A DNA stretch of 36,299 nt from Myxococcales bacterium (GTDB lineage: Bacteria; Myxococcota; UBA727; VGSZ01), in contig JAHFED010000060.1 in assembly GCA_023248635.1 (NCBI GenBank), positions 1 to 36,299 on the forward strand. Direction: 5' to 3'. The position numbers and the translations under genes are program-made. Of this stretch, positions 8,244 to 18,026 are shown in pieces; the first letter of the stretch is position 1; each line of letters begins with the position of its first letter. The notes below the pieces were generated by a model that did not search any database, was not told where the DNA came from, and saw only the letters and a list, made by a program, of their open reading frames with translations.

Positions 8244-9872
8244 CTACTGCACCTGCCACTCCTTGGGCAGGGCGATGGTGAAGGCGAGGTCGCGCGTCTC
8301 GGTGGCGTTGCGTTTGATCGGCACCTTCCAGGCGAGGTGTCCGCGCACCTTGTCGAGGGTGTAGCCGGGGGCGGTCTTGTCGCTCTCGACGGTGACGACG
8401 ACGTCGGCGGTCTTGGTGACCGGGATCTGCTCGCGGACCTCAACGCTGAGGTCGCCTTCGCTGCGGTTGTGCAAGATGGTGCGCCAGGCTTGGCCAATGG
8501 TCTTGTCGCCGGAGAAGAAAGGGCCGTCGCGCTGCTCCTTCACGAGGTCCTTGCGCTCGAGGGCCACCTCTTCGTCGATGCCGAGGGAGACCTCGAGGGG
8601 TTCGCCGGGTGCGCGGTAGGCGAAGGCCTCGTTGCCGACGAAGGTGGGTCCGCGAAAGACGTGCACCGTGCCCGCCATCAGCGGAAAAGACGCTGGGTTC
8701 GCGAAGGCCGCGACCTGAAACACATAGGGCGACAGCGAAGGCACCGCCACCAACGACGACGTCGCCTTGGTGTTGAGGTCGTCGACGGGGAACCAATAGG
8801 GCCGACCGTCGGCGCGCACCGTCACCTTCTTGGGCAGCTTGAGCACGAAGGCCTTGCCGCCGTCCTCGAGGGACGCGCCCCGCACGTCGCCGCCGGTGTC
8901 TTTGCCGGCTTTGAGATCGTCGGCGCGGTGCTCTTGGGCCTGCACGAGGGTCTTGGTCTTTTCGTCGGGATGGCCGCTCACATAGATGGGATTGGGCAGC
9001 GGGGCCTCGCCGCCCAGCGCGGGCTTGGCCGTCGACAACCACAGCTCGGCATCGTTCCAGTCCTCGCCGCTGGCTTGGGTGACGACGCCGGCGACGGTGA
9101 GGACCGCGTTGCCTTCGCCGGTCTTTGCCTTGGGAGGCGTGAAGCGAAGGTCGTACTCGGGCTTCCAGGTCGCGCCGGGCACGACGTAGCTGAGGCGCAC
9201 CCGCGGCGACGACGACGAAGCGCAACGGACAGCGACGGTGGCGCTGAGGCTCGCCGGGGCCTGGGCGGGGGCGAGGCGGCTCAAGCGGGCGTCGAGGCGC
9301 TCGTGCTTGCGCGAAAGGGTGCGGACTTCGGCGTCGCGGGTCACTTGCCTGCTGAGCGCCTCGTTCCTTTCGCTCTGCAGATAGCCCAGCATCTCGCTCC
9401 AGCGAGAAGCGTCGGGCTTGGGTTGGCGCATCTCTTCGACGGCGAGGCTGCGAAAATAGTCAGCGTAGCTCTGCACCGAGGCCAGCCGTTCGTCATCGTC
9501 GACGGCCGCCCGGGCGAGCACGGCCAGCTGTTCATCGAGCGCCAGCAGCTCCGATCGCAGCGAGCGCACGCGCTCATCGAGGGACTCGACCAGAGCCCGA
9601 CGCGTGGTGGACACACCCACAGCGGTGGCGTCGCCGTCGACGTCGCCCCGCAGGGTTCGGGGATCGATGGCCTCGGGCAGGGCCCCAAAGACGGCGGCGG
9701 CGGCGCCCCCTTCGCAGTGCGCGGTGAGCACCCGCGTGACTTCGGCGCGATCGGCGAAGACCACGACCCGCTCGATGACGACGGGGGCGGGCTCGGGCGC
9801 ACTGGGCGCGGGTTGGGCCAATGCGCGCTGCGCGCCGCCGACGCTGAGCAAGAGGACCACGCTGGGCAACAC
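8244..9872 (-). CDS. DUF4139 (MuiA-like) exported protein, second copy
   Basis: Belongs to the mucoidy inhibitor A-like family, with an N-terminal DUF4140-type segment (VVIERVVVFADRAEVTRV), a central coiled coil of about 100 residues, and a C-terminal DUF4139 beta domain containing SYVVPGATWKPEYDLR and TQASGEDWNDAELWLSTA. The frame is open further upstream, but I place the start at GTG 9872. It has AGAGGGGA five bases before it and begins a normal signal peptide (MLPSVVLLLSVGGAQRALA, then QPAPS), giving 542 residues; the longer form would put an implausible 63-residue Arg-rich tail in front. It is a diverged paralogue of the protein encoded immediately upstream at 10058-12166. Envelope location is likely. 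The biochemical function of the family is not established. Confidence 0.85.
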   Translation of the reverse strand: MLPSVVLLLSVGGAQRALAQPAPSAPEPAPVVIERVVVFADRAEVTRVLTAHCEGGAAAAVFGALPEAIDPRTLRGDVDGDATAVGVSTTRRALVESLDERVRSLRSELLALDEQLAVLARAAVDDDERLASVQSYADYFRSLAVEEMRQPKPDASRWSEMLGYLQSERNEALSRQVTRDAEVRTLSRKHERLDARLSRLAPAQAPASLSATVAVRCASSSSPRVRLSYVVPGATWKPEYDLRFTPPKAKTGEGNAVLTVAGVVTQASGEDWNDAELWLSTAKPALGGEAPLPNPIYVSGHPDEKTKTLVQAQEHRADDLKAGKDTGGDVRGASLEDGGKAFVLKLPKKVTVRADGRPYWFPVDDLNTKATSSLVAVPSLSPYVFQVAAFANPASFPLMAGTVHVFRGPTFVGNEAFAYRAPGEPLEVSLGIDEEVALERKDLVKEQRDGPFFSGDKTIGQAWRTILHNRSEGDLSVEVREQIPVTKTADVVVTVESDKTAPGYTLDKVRGHLAWKVPIKRNATETRDLAFTIALPKEWQVQ

Positions 9873-9893
9873 GAGTCCCCTCTGGTTCGCTCG

Positions 9894-10020
9894 GAGCCAT
9901 CTCCCCCTCTTCCGCAGGGGCGGTCGAAGTGAGTCGTTGGCCCCCGCGCGGCGACCAGAACGATCGGGGATCGTCACTGTCAAAGCCGCGCCCGCGGAAG
10001 AGGGGTCGGGGGAGATGGCT
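9894..10020. repeat. Long imperfect inverted repeat between the DUF4139 genes
   Basis: Left arm 9894-9915 (GAGCCATCTCCCCCTCTTCCGC) pairs with right arm 9994-10020, which reads GCGGAAGAGGGG, three inserted bases, then GGGAGATGGCT. About 78 bp lie between, and inside is a small hairpin (ACGATC, loop GGG, GATCGT, near 9960). It ends about 12 bp upstream of the ribosome-binding site of the second DUF4139 gene, so it could form a structured leader or an attenuating terminator for the pair. Confidence 0.6.
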
Positions 10021-10057
10021 GGTCTCGAGGGCGGGGCAACCTCACGACGAGTTGAGC

Positions 10058-12166
10058 TCATTGCAGCCTCCAGCCCTTGGGCCGCGTGATTCGATAGCTG
10101 AAGCTCACGGTCTTGGTCGCGCCGGCAGGGACGTCGACGTGCCAGTAGAGCAGGCCGTCGGCGTCGGCGTTTTCTTCGGAGTGGGGCACGGCGCTGATGA
10201 TCTCGACCTTGATCTTCTCGGCGTTGGTCTTTGGCAGTTGGTCGACGACGCGGATGGTGACCGGCCGCTTTTTGTAGTTGCCGACCTCGATCTTCACCGC
10301 GTACTCGGTGACGTCCTCAGCGCCGAAGAGAAAGCCCTGGGTCTTCGTCGCCGGAATCACCGTGCGCGTCAGTCGGATGTCCTCGTCAGCCCCCAAGGGC
10401 AGCTCGAGGGCGCCGCCGGGACCCGTGGTCGCCAACTGGGCGTCGCCAGAGAAGGTGCGCTTGACGAAGACGTTGGCGGGTCCCGCCAGGATGGGCAGGC
10501 GACTGCCGTTTTTCACCGTGGCCTTGAGGTAGGCCGTCGTCGCCAGCGAAGGCGTCGCTTCGTAGAAGGTGGTCACGTCGTAGGAGCGTGCGGCCAGGGG
10601 GACCCGCAGCTGCTCGGCCTGCGAGGGCACAGTGACGGGGAGCGGGGCCTCGTAGACGTAGTCGAAGCCGCCGGCGGAAACCGCGGGCAAGGTCTCGTCG
10701 TCGAACACCCGGGGGCGCCAGGCATCCCCGCGGTAGAGCGCCAGGCCCCGCGACGTCGTCGGCGCCCGGTCGCGCATCACGTCGTCGAGGAAAGCACCGG
10801 GGCTGAAGCCGGCCGACGGCGCAGCGGACTCGGCCCGGGGGGCGTCGTAGTCCCGCTCCTCGTCGGCGCTGGTCGGCTCGCTCACGATCAGGGGCGATGG
10901 AGGTGGGGAGGGGGAGGGGCGTGACGCGCGGGCAGCGCCCGTGGGCGCCGCTCCTTTGCGCTTCTCGAGGAGTTCACCATCCGGGACGCTGAGGTCGCCT
11001 TCGACGGTGTCGTCGCCGAAGTTGACCGTTGTCCTGCGGCCCCCTCCCGCGCCGCGTCCAGCACCGGCGCCACTGCCGTAGGTCGCGCCGGTCTCTTCGG
11101 GCTCGACCGCCGGCGCGCGGGCGAAGGCGAGCAGCTGTTGGGAGCGCGCTTGCAGCAGCGCCCGATCGGCCTCGCGCTCGAGCTCGGCGATGCGGGGGCG
11201 GGCGGCGGGGGGCGAGAAGGGACGCGAGGTGCGCGGCGTCGCGCGGGCCGTGGGGCGGGGGACGTACTCGCGATCGTCGCCGAGGGTCCAGGTCTGCAAC
11301 GAGGGTAGATCGATGCCGAGCCCGGGGATCGCCGTCGACAACGACAGCTTCGCGTTGCTCCAATCTTCGCCCGAGGCTTGGGACACGAGGCCGGCGGCCT
11401 TGAGCTCCACCTTGCCGGCGTCGGGGTCGAAGAAGAGATCGTAGGCCGGCTTCCAATAGGCTCCGGGCACGGCGTATTCGACGCTGAGCAGCCCCGGCCC
11501 CCGGGTGCCCTCGCCGTCGACGATGACGAGCACCTCGAGCTTGCGCTCGCTGAAGCCGCCGAGATCGCGGTGCTGCACCTCGAGCTGGGCTGCCTGGTAG
11601 GCGATGTTGAGCTCGTGCAGCTCCCGCTCGAGCGCTCGCTCTGTGCTGCGCGCCTCGGATCGTCGTTGGGACAAGCGATCTTGCAGCGCATGCCAGCTCT
11701 CGGGCGCCAACGACAACGGCGGCTTGCCGATCCTGTCCTTCTCCGGGATGGGTGGAGCCGCGCTGAGCCCGGCCAGCAACGCCAATTCGCCGCGGGCGCT
11801 GCCGAGCTTGCCGTTGGCCAGGGTGATCTTGTCGCCCTGTTGCTCGAGGGCCACCAACCAGGCGTCGACCTGATCGATGGACCAGCGCTCCCGCTCCACG
11901 GGGCTCGTCTCGACCCGCACCACGCGCGCCCCGTTGGCGCTCACGCGAATGCTGTCGAGCATCACACCACCCGGTAGGTCGGGCACCCGCAGCACCTGCA
12001 AGCCGCCCGTCCACGTCAGCGACGACGTTCGGGTGACCCGGGCGCGATCGGAGAAGACCATGACCCTTTCGATGGGCAGGTCGACGCCCGTCGCTTTTTC
12101 GCCGAGATCAGGGCCCGAGGAGGCCCCGCTCGCCCCCACCACCGCCGCCACCAAGATGCTCCACAT
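10058..12166 (-). CDS. DUF4139 (MuiA-like) exported protein, first copy
   Basis: A 702-residue relative of the mucoidy inhibitor A family. A short signal peptide (MWSILVAAVVGASGASSG) is followed by the DUF4140-type strand LPIERVMVFSDRARVTRT, a coiled-coil region (about 95-215), and DUF4139 landmarks VEYAVPGAYWKPAYDLFF and VSQASGEDWSNAKLSLSTA. The same landmarks occur in the neighbouring copy. Unlike the neighbour, it carries a 150-residue low-complexity insert rich in Arg, Pro, Ser and Gly (about 310-460) inside the DUF4139 part. The closing segment (VDVPAGATKTVSFSYRITRPKGWRLQ) matches the other copy's end in position. ATG has GGAGCACTC directly upstream. The two genes are 185 bp apart and co-oriented, which suggests duplication and perhaps a hetero-complex in the envelope. 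Confidence 0.85.
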   Translation of the reverse strand: MWSILVAAVVGASGASSGPDLGEKATGVDLPIERVMVFSDRARVTRTSSLTWTGGLQVLRVPDLPGGVMLDSIRVSANGARVVRVETSPVERERWSIDQVDAWLVALEQQGDKITLANGKLGSARGELALLAGLSAAPPIPEKDRIGKPPLSLAPESWHALQDRLSQRRSEARSTERALERELHELNIAYQAAQLEVQHRDLGGFSERKLEVLVIVDGEGTRGPGLLSVEYAVPGAYWKPAYDLFFDPDAGKVELKAAGLVSQASGEDWSNAKLSLSTAIPGLGIDLPSLQTWTLGDDREYVPRPTARATPRTSRPFSPPAARPRIAELEREADRALLQARSQQLLAFARAPAVEPEETGATYGSGAGAGRGAGGGRRTTVNFGDDTVEGDLSVPDGELLEKRKGAAPTGAARASRPSPSPPPSPLIVSEPTSADEERDYDAPRAESAAPSAGFSPGAFLDDVMRDRAPTTSRGLALYRGDAWRPRVFDDETLPAVSAGGFDYVYEAPLPVTVPSQAEQLRVPLAARSYDVTTFYEATPSLATTAYLKATVKNGSRLPILAGPANVFVKRTFSGDAQLATTGPGGALELPLGADEDIRLTRTVIPATKTQGFLFGAEDVTEYAVKIEVGNYKKRPVTIRVVDQLPKTNAEKIKVEIISAVPHSEENADADGLLYWHVDVPAGATKTVSFSYRITRPKGWRLQ

Positions 12167-12208
12167 GAGTGCTCCGTCGACGTCGTCCTGCTGCTCTGCG
12201 GGCCGACC

Positions 12209-12469
12209 CTAGGTCTGGGTGGGCCGCAGCTGCAAACAGAGGGAACGACGCAACGACGTCTGCGGTCTGGGGTCGACGACGCGAATGTGCTCGATGACGT
12301 CGGCGACGATCCGACCCCCAGCGCCGCCACTGCCCACCCCGGCGATCTGACAGCCCGAGGGACGGCCGCTGTCGTCGTCGTTTGTCCGCTCCCGTTTCTG
12401 ATCGGGCTTGAGCCGCTGTCGTCGCTTCAGGAGGGCGGTTCCTCCCCAGAGGCGACGCGGAGCTCCCAT
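12209..12469 (-). CDS. Possible small protein or gene fragment
   Basis: An 86-codon frame whose last 45 codons look coding: G/C third positions and a plausible sequence (GGRIVADVIEHIRVVDPRPQ, then TSLRRSLCLQLRPTQT, stop TAG). The first half is basic and low in hydrophobic residues, and the ATG has no ribosome-binding site. It ends 42 bp before the first DUF4139 gene on the same strand. I do not recognise it. It may be a small gene, the tail of a lost gene, or chance. The rest of 12167-12494 would hold the divergent promoters of the DUF4139 and oxidoreductase genes. Confidence 0.3.
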   Translation of the reverse strand: MGAPRRLWGGTALLKRRQRLKPDQKRERTNDDDSGRPSGCQIAGVGSGGAGGRIVADVIEHIRVVDPRPQTSLRRSLCLQLRPTQT

Positions 12470-12494
12470 CGCTAGGCCATGGTGAGGTGACGCC

Positions 12495-13445
12495 ATGGAC
12501 ATGATGAAAGCAGTGCAATTCCACGAGTACGGCGGTCCTGAGGTCCTGCGTTTCGAAGATGCGCCGCGGCCGTCGCCGGCCAACGACGAGATCCTCGTGC
12601 GGGTGCATGCTGCGGGCGTGAACCCCGTCGACGGCGGCATCCGGGCGGGCCGGGTGCGCTCGCTTTCCCAACGCCTGCCTCAGGTGGCTGGGCTCGACTT
12701 CGCGGGAACTGTGGAACAGGTGGGCAAGAAGGTGCGCGGCTTCAGGGTCGGTGACGCCGTCTACGGTCGTCCCCAATTCGGTCACGGTGGCGCCTATGCC
12801 CAGTACGTCGTCGTCAAGCCCACCGACGTCGCCAAAAAGCCCAGGTCGCTGGACTTCGCCCACGCCGCCGCCCTCCCCACGGCGGCCCTTGCGGCCTGGC
12901 AGGCCCTCTTCGAGTCCGATGGCACACCGACCATGAGGCTCAGCAGGGGCCAGACCGTGCTCATCCACGGGGCCTCCGGCGGCGTCGGCACCTTCGCTGT
13001 GCAATTGGCCAAGTGGATCGGCGCCACGGTCATCGGCACCGGGCGCACCGAGAACCTGCAGTTCCTGAAAGAGCTCGGCGTCGACGTCGTGGTCGACTAC
13101 ACCCAGCAGCGCTTCGAGGACTTCGCACACCAGGTCGACGGCGTGCTCGACGTCGTCGGGGGCGAGACCCAGGCGCGATCTTGGGATGTGCTGAAGAAGG
13201 GGGGCGTGCTGGTGTCGACGGTGGGGATTCAATCCGAAGAGCCGGCAAAGGCCCGAGGGGTGCGCGCCATCGCCATCATGGCCGGCCAAGATCCGCGGGT
13301 CCTCGCCGAGATCGCCAAGCTCGTCGACAAAGGCGTGATCAAAGTGCCCTTGTCCGAGGAGCTACCGCTTGAGCGCGCCCGCGAGGCCCAAGAGCACATC
13401 CAGTCCGGCCATACGCGCGGCAAGATCGTGCTCGACGTCCACTGA
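12495..13445 (+). CDS. MDR-family NADP-dependent quinone oxidoreductase/alcohol dehydrogenase
   Basis: A 316-residue zinc-free member of the medium-chain dehydrogenase/reductase superfamily (quinone oxidoreductase/zeta-crystallin type), which transfers hydride from NADPH to quinones or activated alkenes. The GroES-like N-terminal half contains VQFHEYGGPEVLRFED, VHAAGVNPVDGGIRAGRV and VAGLDFAGTVEQVG. The Rossmann half has the nucleotide-binding motif HGASGGVGTFAVQLAKWIGA and GVDVVVDYTQQRFED. The Cys/His zinc ligands of true alcohol dehydrogenases are absent. GAGG lies seven bases before ATG 12495; ATG 12504 (MKAVQFHEYG) is the more usual family start and is possible. It precedes purK by 30 bp, so the two may be co-transcribed. 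Confidence 0.9.
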   Translation: MDMMKAVQFHEYGGPEVLRFEDAPRPSPANDEILVRVHAAGVNPVDGGIRAGRVRSLSQRLPQVAGLDFAGTVEQVGKKVRGFRVGDAVYGRPQFGHGGAYAQYVVVKPTDVAKKPRSLDFAHAAALPTAALAAWQALFESDGTPTMRLSRGQTVLIHGASGGVGTFAVQLAKWIGATVIGTGRTENLQFLKELGVDVVVDYTQQRFEDFAHQVDGVLDVVGGETQARSWDVLKKGGVLVSTVGIQSEEPAKARGVRAIAIMAGQDPRVLAEIAKLVDKGVIKVPLSEELPLERAREAQEHIQSGHTRGKIVLDVH

Positions 13446-13475
13446 CCCCACACCCCACAGACGACGACGAGACCG

Positions 13476-14717
<1,242 letters not shown>

Positions 14718-14819
14718 CCGCCGACGTTGGCTCTTGTTTGCTGCGGCATGATCTCGTCCTCGCCGGGTGTCGCCCCTGCTCCGCGTGGACCCCCCAGGAC
14801 ACTCGGCTGCGGAAAAAAC

Positions 14820-15743
14820 ATGAAGCGCGCACAGGTCTCCGTCGTCGTCTTCGCCGTGTTGATTGGTGCCGGAGCCCTGCGCGCCGAACCCCTCACCAAG
14901 GTGTTCATCAATGGGCGGCCGACGCCGGTGTCCTTCAACGACGGCGACTCCTTCCGCCCTCACGCGGGTCCCTACAAAGGATCGCAGTCACGCTTGGCGG
15001 GATACAATACACTGGAGTCTTTCGGTCCGGTGCATTCCTGGGGCACATGGACGGAGAAGGAGATGTGGGTCAACGCGAAGCTGGCGACGAAGCATGCCCA
15101 GCACGGCGTGTGGCACTGTGAAACCGACGGCAAGAAAGACGGCTACGGGCGCTTGCTGATGAATTGCAAAGATTTGGCGAAAAGCCTGATTGAAAATGGC
15201 TACGCGATGGCCATGACCATCGACGAAAAGGCCGCCGACAGCGAGCTGGTCGAGGCCCAGTCCGCGGCCATCGGTGCCCAGCGCGGCATGTGGGCCCACG
15301 GGGTGCCGAGCTACGTGTTGACCTCGCTGCACGCGACCTCTGAAGGCGGCGGCAAAGACGGCAAGACCTACAACCGCTTGGTCTCGACCATCGACGGTCA
15401 CTCCGAAAAATGGAGCCACAACGAGGACTACGCCGAGTGCCGCAAGGTCTGTCGCGAGCGCAAGCAGCTGGCGGCCGCCGCCCTGCCGATCGTGAGCGCG
15501 CGCTTGAAGGCCATCGAAGGCGCCGACGCCCTGCGTGACATCGACATCACGCGCCTCACCGACGAGTACCTGAGCTTTGGCGGGGCCACCTCGGCGGGCG
15601 CCCTGAGGCCGCAGCTCGACGCCGTCTTCAAAGCCCTCGACGCCGAAAAAGCGCTGACGACGACGACGACGCCGGACTCCTGCCAGATCTACGTGGATTT
15701 TCGGCGGCGCTTCGGCGGCGACCGCGCCATGTGCCTGCGCTGA
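14820..15743 (+). CDS. Secreted thermonuclease (SNase-like) family protein
   Basis: A 307-residue protein with a signal peptide (MKRAQVSVVVFAVLIGAGALRA) and a staphylococcal-nuclease-like domain. FNDGDSF supplies the Ca-binding Asp pair. SRLAGYNTLES parallels the family's VRLIGIDTPE, keeping the catalytic Arg and Glu. DGYGRLLMNCKDLAKSLIENGYA carries the second Arg and the following helix. The middle Asp of the IDTPE motif is Asn here. The C-terminal 130 residues are not SNase and contain four Cys (CRKVCRERKQ, SCQIY, MCLR) and a TTTTT run encoded by ACG repeats. The start is ATG 14820 because the upstream 31 codons are low-complexity and only this ATG opens a signal peptide. Predicted to cleave DNA or RNA outside the cytoplasm. 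Confidence 0.82.
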   Translation: MKRAQVSVVVFAVLIGAGALRAEPLTKVFINGRPTPVSFNDGDSFRPHAGPYKGSQSRLAGYNTLESFGPVHSWGTWTEKEMWVNAKLATKHAQHGVWHCETDGKKDGYGRLLMNCKDLAKSLIENGYAMAMTIDEKAADSELVEAQSAAIGAQRGMWAHGVPSYVLTSLHATSEGGGKDGKTYNRLVSTIDGHSEKWSHNEDYAECRKVCRERKQLAAAALPIVSARLKAIEGADALRDIDITRLTDEYLSFGGATSAGALRPQLDAVFKALDAEKALTTTTTPDSCQIYVDFRRRFGGDRAMCLR

Positions 15744-15786
15744 TCGAAGCGTCGCGCTCAACTCGGCATCGTGCTGTGAGCTGAGC

Positions 15787-16167
15787 TCAAAGGCCTTCGC
15801 AGCCCTTGGTCACGCAGCCGAACTGGCCCGGGCTGTCGGGGTTCTCGAAGCAGATGGCGCCTTCGCCGCAGTCCTCGTCGACGTCGCAGAGGCGGCTGCA
15901 GATGTGTACGTCGGTGTTGTCGGAGAAGTCGACGGTGCACACCCCGGCTTCGCCAGCGAGCAGGTCGAAGACGTCGCACTCGCCGCCGCCCTTGGTGCAG
16001 GGTTGGCCGACGCCGGCGGAGTTGCCGCACTGTCCTTCGAGGCAGGGGTTGCTCGGCGGCGGCAAGAAATCGGGGCACTCCGCATCGGGGATGGGATTGT
16101 CGGGTGGCGGCGGCGGGATGCAGGCCCCGGCGGCGACGAGAGCAAGGGCGAAGATGAGCTGGTTCAT
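15787..16167 (-). CDS. Small Cys-rich lipoprotein
   Basis: A 126-residue exported protein. The N-terminus (MNQLIFALALVAAGAC) is a short signal peptide with a lipobox-like AGAC, followed by a Pro-rich linker (IPPPPPDNP). The mature part has about a dozen Cys, including NPCLEGQCGNS, QPCTKGGGECDVF and ICSRLCDVDEDCGEGAICF. The CDxDxDC pattern is frequent in secreted proteins of Myxococcota. ATG overlaps the aminopeptidase stop codon by 4 bp (ATGA), so translation is probably coupled. No enzymatic motif is recognised. Confidence 0.75.
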   Translation of the reverse strand: MNQLIFALALVAAGACIPPPPPDNPIPDAECPDFLPPPSNPCLEGQCGNSAGVGQPCTKGGGECDVFDLLAGEAGVCTVDFSDNTDVHICSRLCDVDEDCGEGAICFENPDSPGQFGCVTKGCEGL

Positions 16168-17933
16168 GCGCTGGGCGGGAGAATGTTGCTGTTGCCGCGG
16201 CCGAACCAGGAAAGAAAGCGCTTCTCGTGATCGCTGAGCATGCGGCGCTCGATGAGGCGGCGGTCGAGGGGCGAGAAGGTGAGCGGCTTCACGCGCAAGA
16301 AGCGGCGGGGCACGCCCGAGGGCGGGGTCACGGGGTCGTCGACGACGGTGCAGAGGTTCTCGATGCGCACGCCGCCCCAATCGGGCAGGTACACGCCGGG
16401 CTCGATGGAGAACACCTGGCCCGGCTCGACCGAGATGCGCGAGCCGATGCGGATCGAGGGCGGGGCCTCGTGCACGTTGACGCCGACGCCGTGGCCAGTG
16501 CCGTGGCCGTAATCGAGGCCGTGACGCCACAGCGCCTGCCGAACGATGGCGTCGAGCTGCTCGCCCGTGACCCCCACGGGGACCCGCGCGCTCATGCCGG
16601 CGATGGCGGCCTGTAATACAATCGTATACAGTCGTTTCTGCTCTTTGGTGGCCTTCGTCGTCGAAGGACCGGCCAGAAAGGTGCGGGTCAAATCCGTCGC
16701 GTAGCCGCCTTCGTAGTAGGCGCCCGTGTCGAGAAGAAAGAGCTCACCCTTTTTCACGCGTCGGCTCTGGTCCGGCGTTGAATAGTGAATGATGGCTCCG
16801 TTTTTTCCGACGGCAGAGATGACCTTGAAAGACAGACCAAAGGCGCCGGATTCTTGAAACAACCGAGCGGTGGTGTCGGCGACGTCGGCTTCGCTGACCG
16901 GACGGTTCTTCGCGAGCTGGCGGGCGAGCCAGCGCTGCACCTGGTCGACGACGCCGTCGGCTTTGGCGAAGGCCGCCGCCATGTGCTTGAGCTCGGCCGC
17001 GGTCTTTCTGGTGCGCAGCACCGCGTAGGGGCTCGAGACCTCGACGAGCACGCAGCCCCGCGCCGTCAACGCCGCGCACAGGGCATGGGGGGTGCTGAAG
17101 GGATCGACGCCGACGCGTGCGCCTGGTGTGAGGCCGTCGAACAAGGCCGTGGGTCCGACGAAGACGACGCCGTCCTCCACCGGCCGGTGCTCGGGAGGAC
17201 GCCGCAGCGTCGAGGTGTCGGCGGCGACGACGACGCGCTCGCGCATCACCAGCCCTTGGGCCCTGAAGGTGGCCTGGTAGGCGAAGTGATCGCCGCGCAG
17301 GTTGGTGAGCCAGGCGAGCTCGTCCAGGGCGGTGATCAGCAGACCTTCGAGCTGGTGCTCCTCGAGCAAGGGAGCACCCAGCGCGATGCGCTCAGCCACG
17401 CTGCGGCCCGAGAGCTTGGGATCGATGGCCCAGAAAGCCAACAAGGGCGCCAACGACGACGACGGCGACGCTGGCGGCCCCCGCTCCTCGTCGATGGGCG
17501 AGATGGGCAGGGGCACCGCGGTGAAGCCGGCCTTGAGCGCACGGGCCTCGATCGTGCGCCACAGGGAGAGCGAGACCCGATCGCTTTCGATGCCAACCTT
17601 CTTCCCGGGGGCGATTGCCGCCAGGAGATCGAGCCAGGCGCCTTCGATGGATTGGCCCGTCGTCGTCGTCGTCACCTGGGCTTCGGGCACTTCCCGGCTG
17701 GCCTGCAAGGTGTAACGGCCGTCGACGATCAGGTGCAGCGCATCAGCGGTGACAAGGGCGTCACCCATGGATCCCGAGAAACCCGTGAGCCAGAGGCGGG
17801 TGGATTCGTCGTCGGGGACGTACTCGTTCAAGAAGCGATCGGTGGAGCGCACCAGCAGCACATCGACACCGCGCTGCTGCATGCGGGCCCGGACCTGAGA
17901 GAGACGCGAGGACGAAGCGACGGCGGCAACCAT
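16164..17933 (-). CDS. Aminopeptidase P family protein (Xaa-Pro aminopeptidase)
   Basis: A 589-residue metallopeptidase of family M24B, which removes the N-terminal residue before proline. It has the three-part build of eukaryotic-type aminopeptidase P: two creatinase-like N-terminal domains (about 1-330) and a pita-bread catalytic domain. Dimetal ligands are visible: two Asp in LLDTGAYYEGGYATDLTRTF, His in YGHGTGHGVG, Glu in SIEPGVYL and Glu in GVRIEN. The substrate-binding FGLSFKVISAVGKNGAIIHY and HEAPPSI stretches are intact. It lacks a signal peptide, so it is probably cytoplasmic. The ATG has no clear ribosome-binding site, so the start could lie a few codons downstream. Codons near 16612-16650 are unusually AT-rich (TTG TAT ACG ATT GTA TTA) for this genome. 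Confidence 0.92.
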   Translation of the reverse strand: MVAAVASSSRLSQVRARMQQRGVDVLLVRSTDRFLNEYVPDDESTRLWLTGFSGSMGDALVTADALHLIVDGRYTLQASREVPEAQVTTTTTGQSIEGAWLDLLAAIAPGKKVGIESDRVSLSLWRTIEARALKAGFTAVPLPISPIDEERGPPASPSSSLAPLLAFWAIDPKLSGRSVAERIALGAPLLEEHQLEGLLITALDELAWLTNLRGDHFAYQATFRAQGLVMRERVVVAADTSTLRRPPEHRPVEDGVVFVGPTALFDGLTPGARVGVDPFSTPHALCAALTARGCVLVEVSSPYAVLRTRKTAAELKHMAAAFAKADGVVDQVQRWLARQLAKNRPVSEADVADTTARLFQESGAFGLSFKVISAVGKNGAIIHYSTPDQSRRVKKGELFLLDTGAYYEGGYATDLTRTFLAGPSTTKATKEQKRLYTIVLQAAIAGMSARVPVGVTGEQLDAIVRQALWRHGLDYGHGTGHGVGVNVHEAPPSIRIGSRISVEPGQVFSIEPGVYLPDWGGVRIENLCTVVDDPVTPPSGVPRRFLRVKPLTFSPLDRRLIERRMLSDHEKRFLSWFGRGNSNILPPSA

Positions 17934-18026
17934 GGCTTGTTGTACAGCAGGCCGGAGGCGACTGCAGTCAGACGTTGACGTCGACGGCGCGCGCTCCTAA
18001 CGAGCGCTTCGCCAGCAGGAGTGTTC

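Noticed and set aside
7389-9932. Plus-strand open frame of about 847 codons
   Set aside because: It is antisense to the oxygenase, exonuclease and DUF4139 genes, all of which have recognised motifs on the minus strand.
15744-15786. Terminator between the thermonuclease and the Cys-rich lipoprotein
   Set aside because: GAGCTGAGCTC-like dyads are short and lack a T run, so the sequence does not support an intrinsic terminator.
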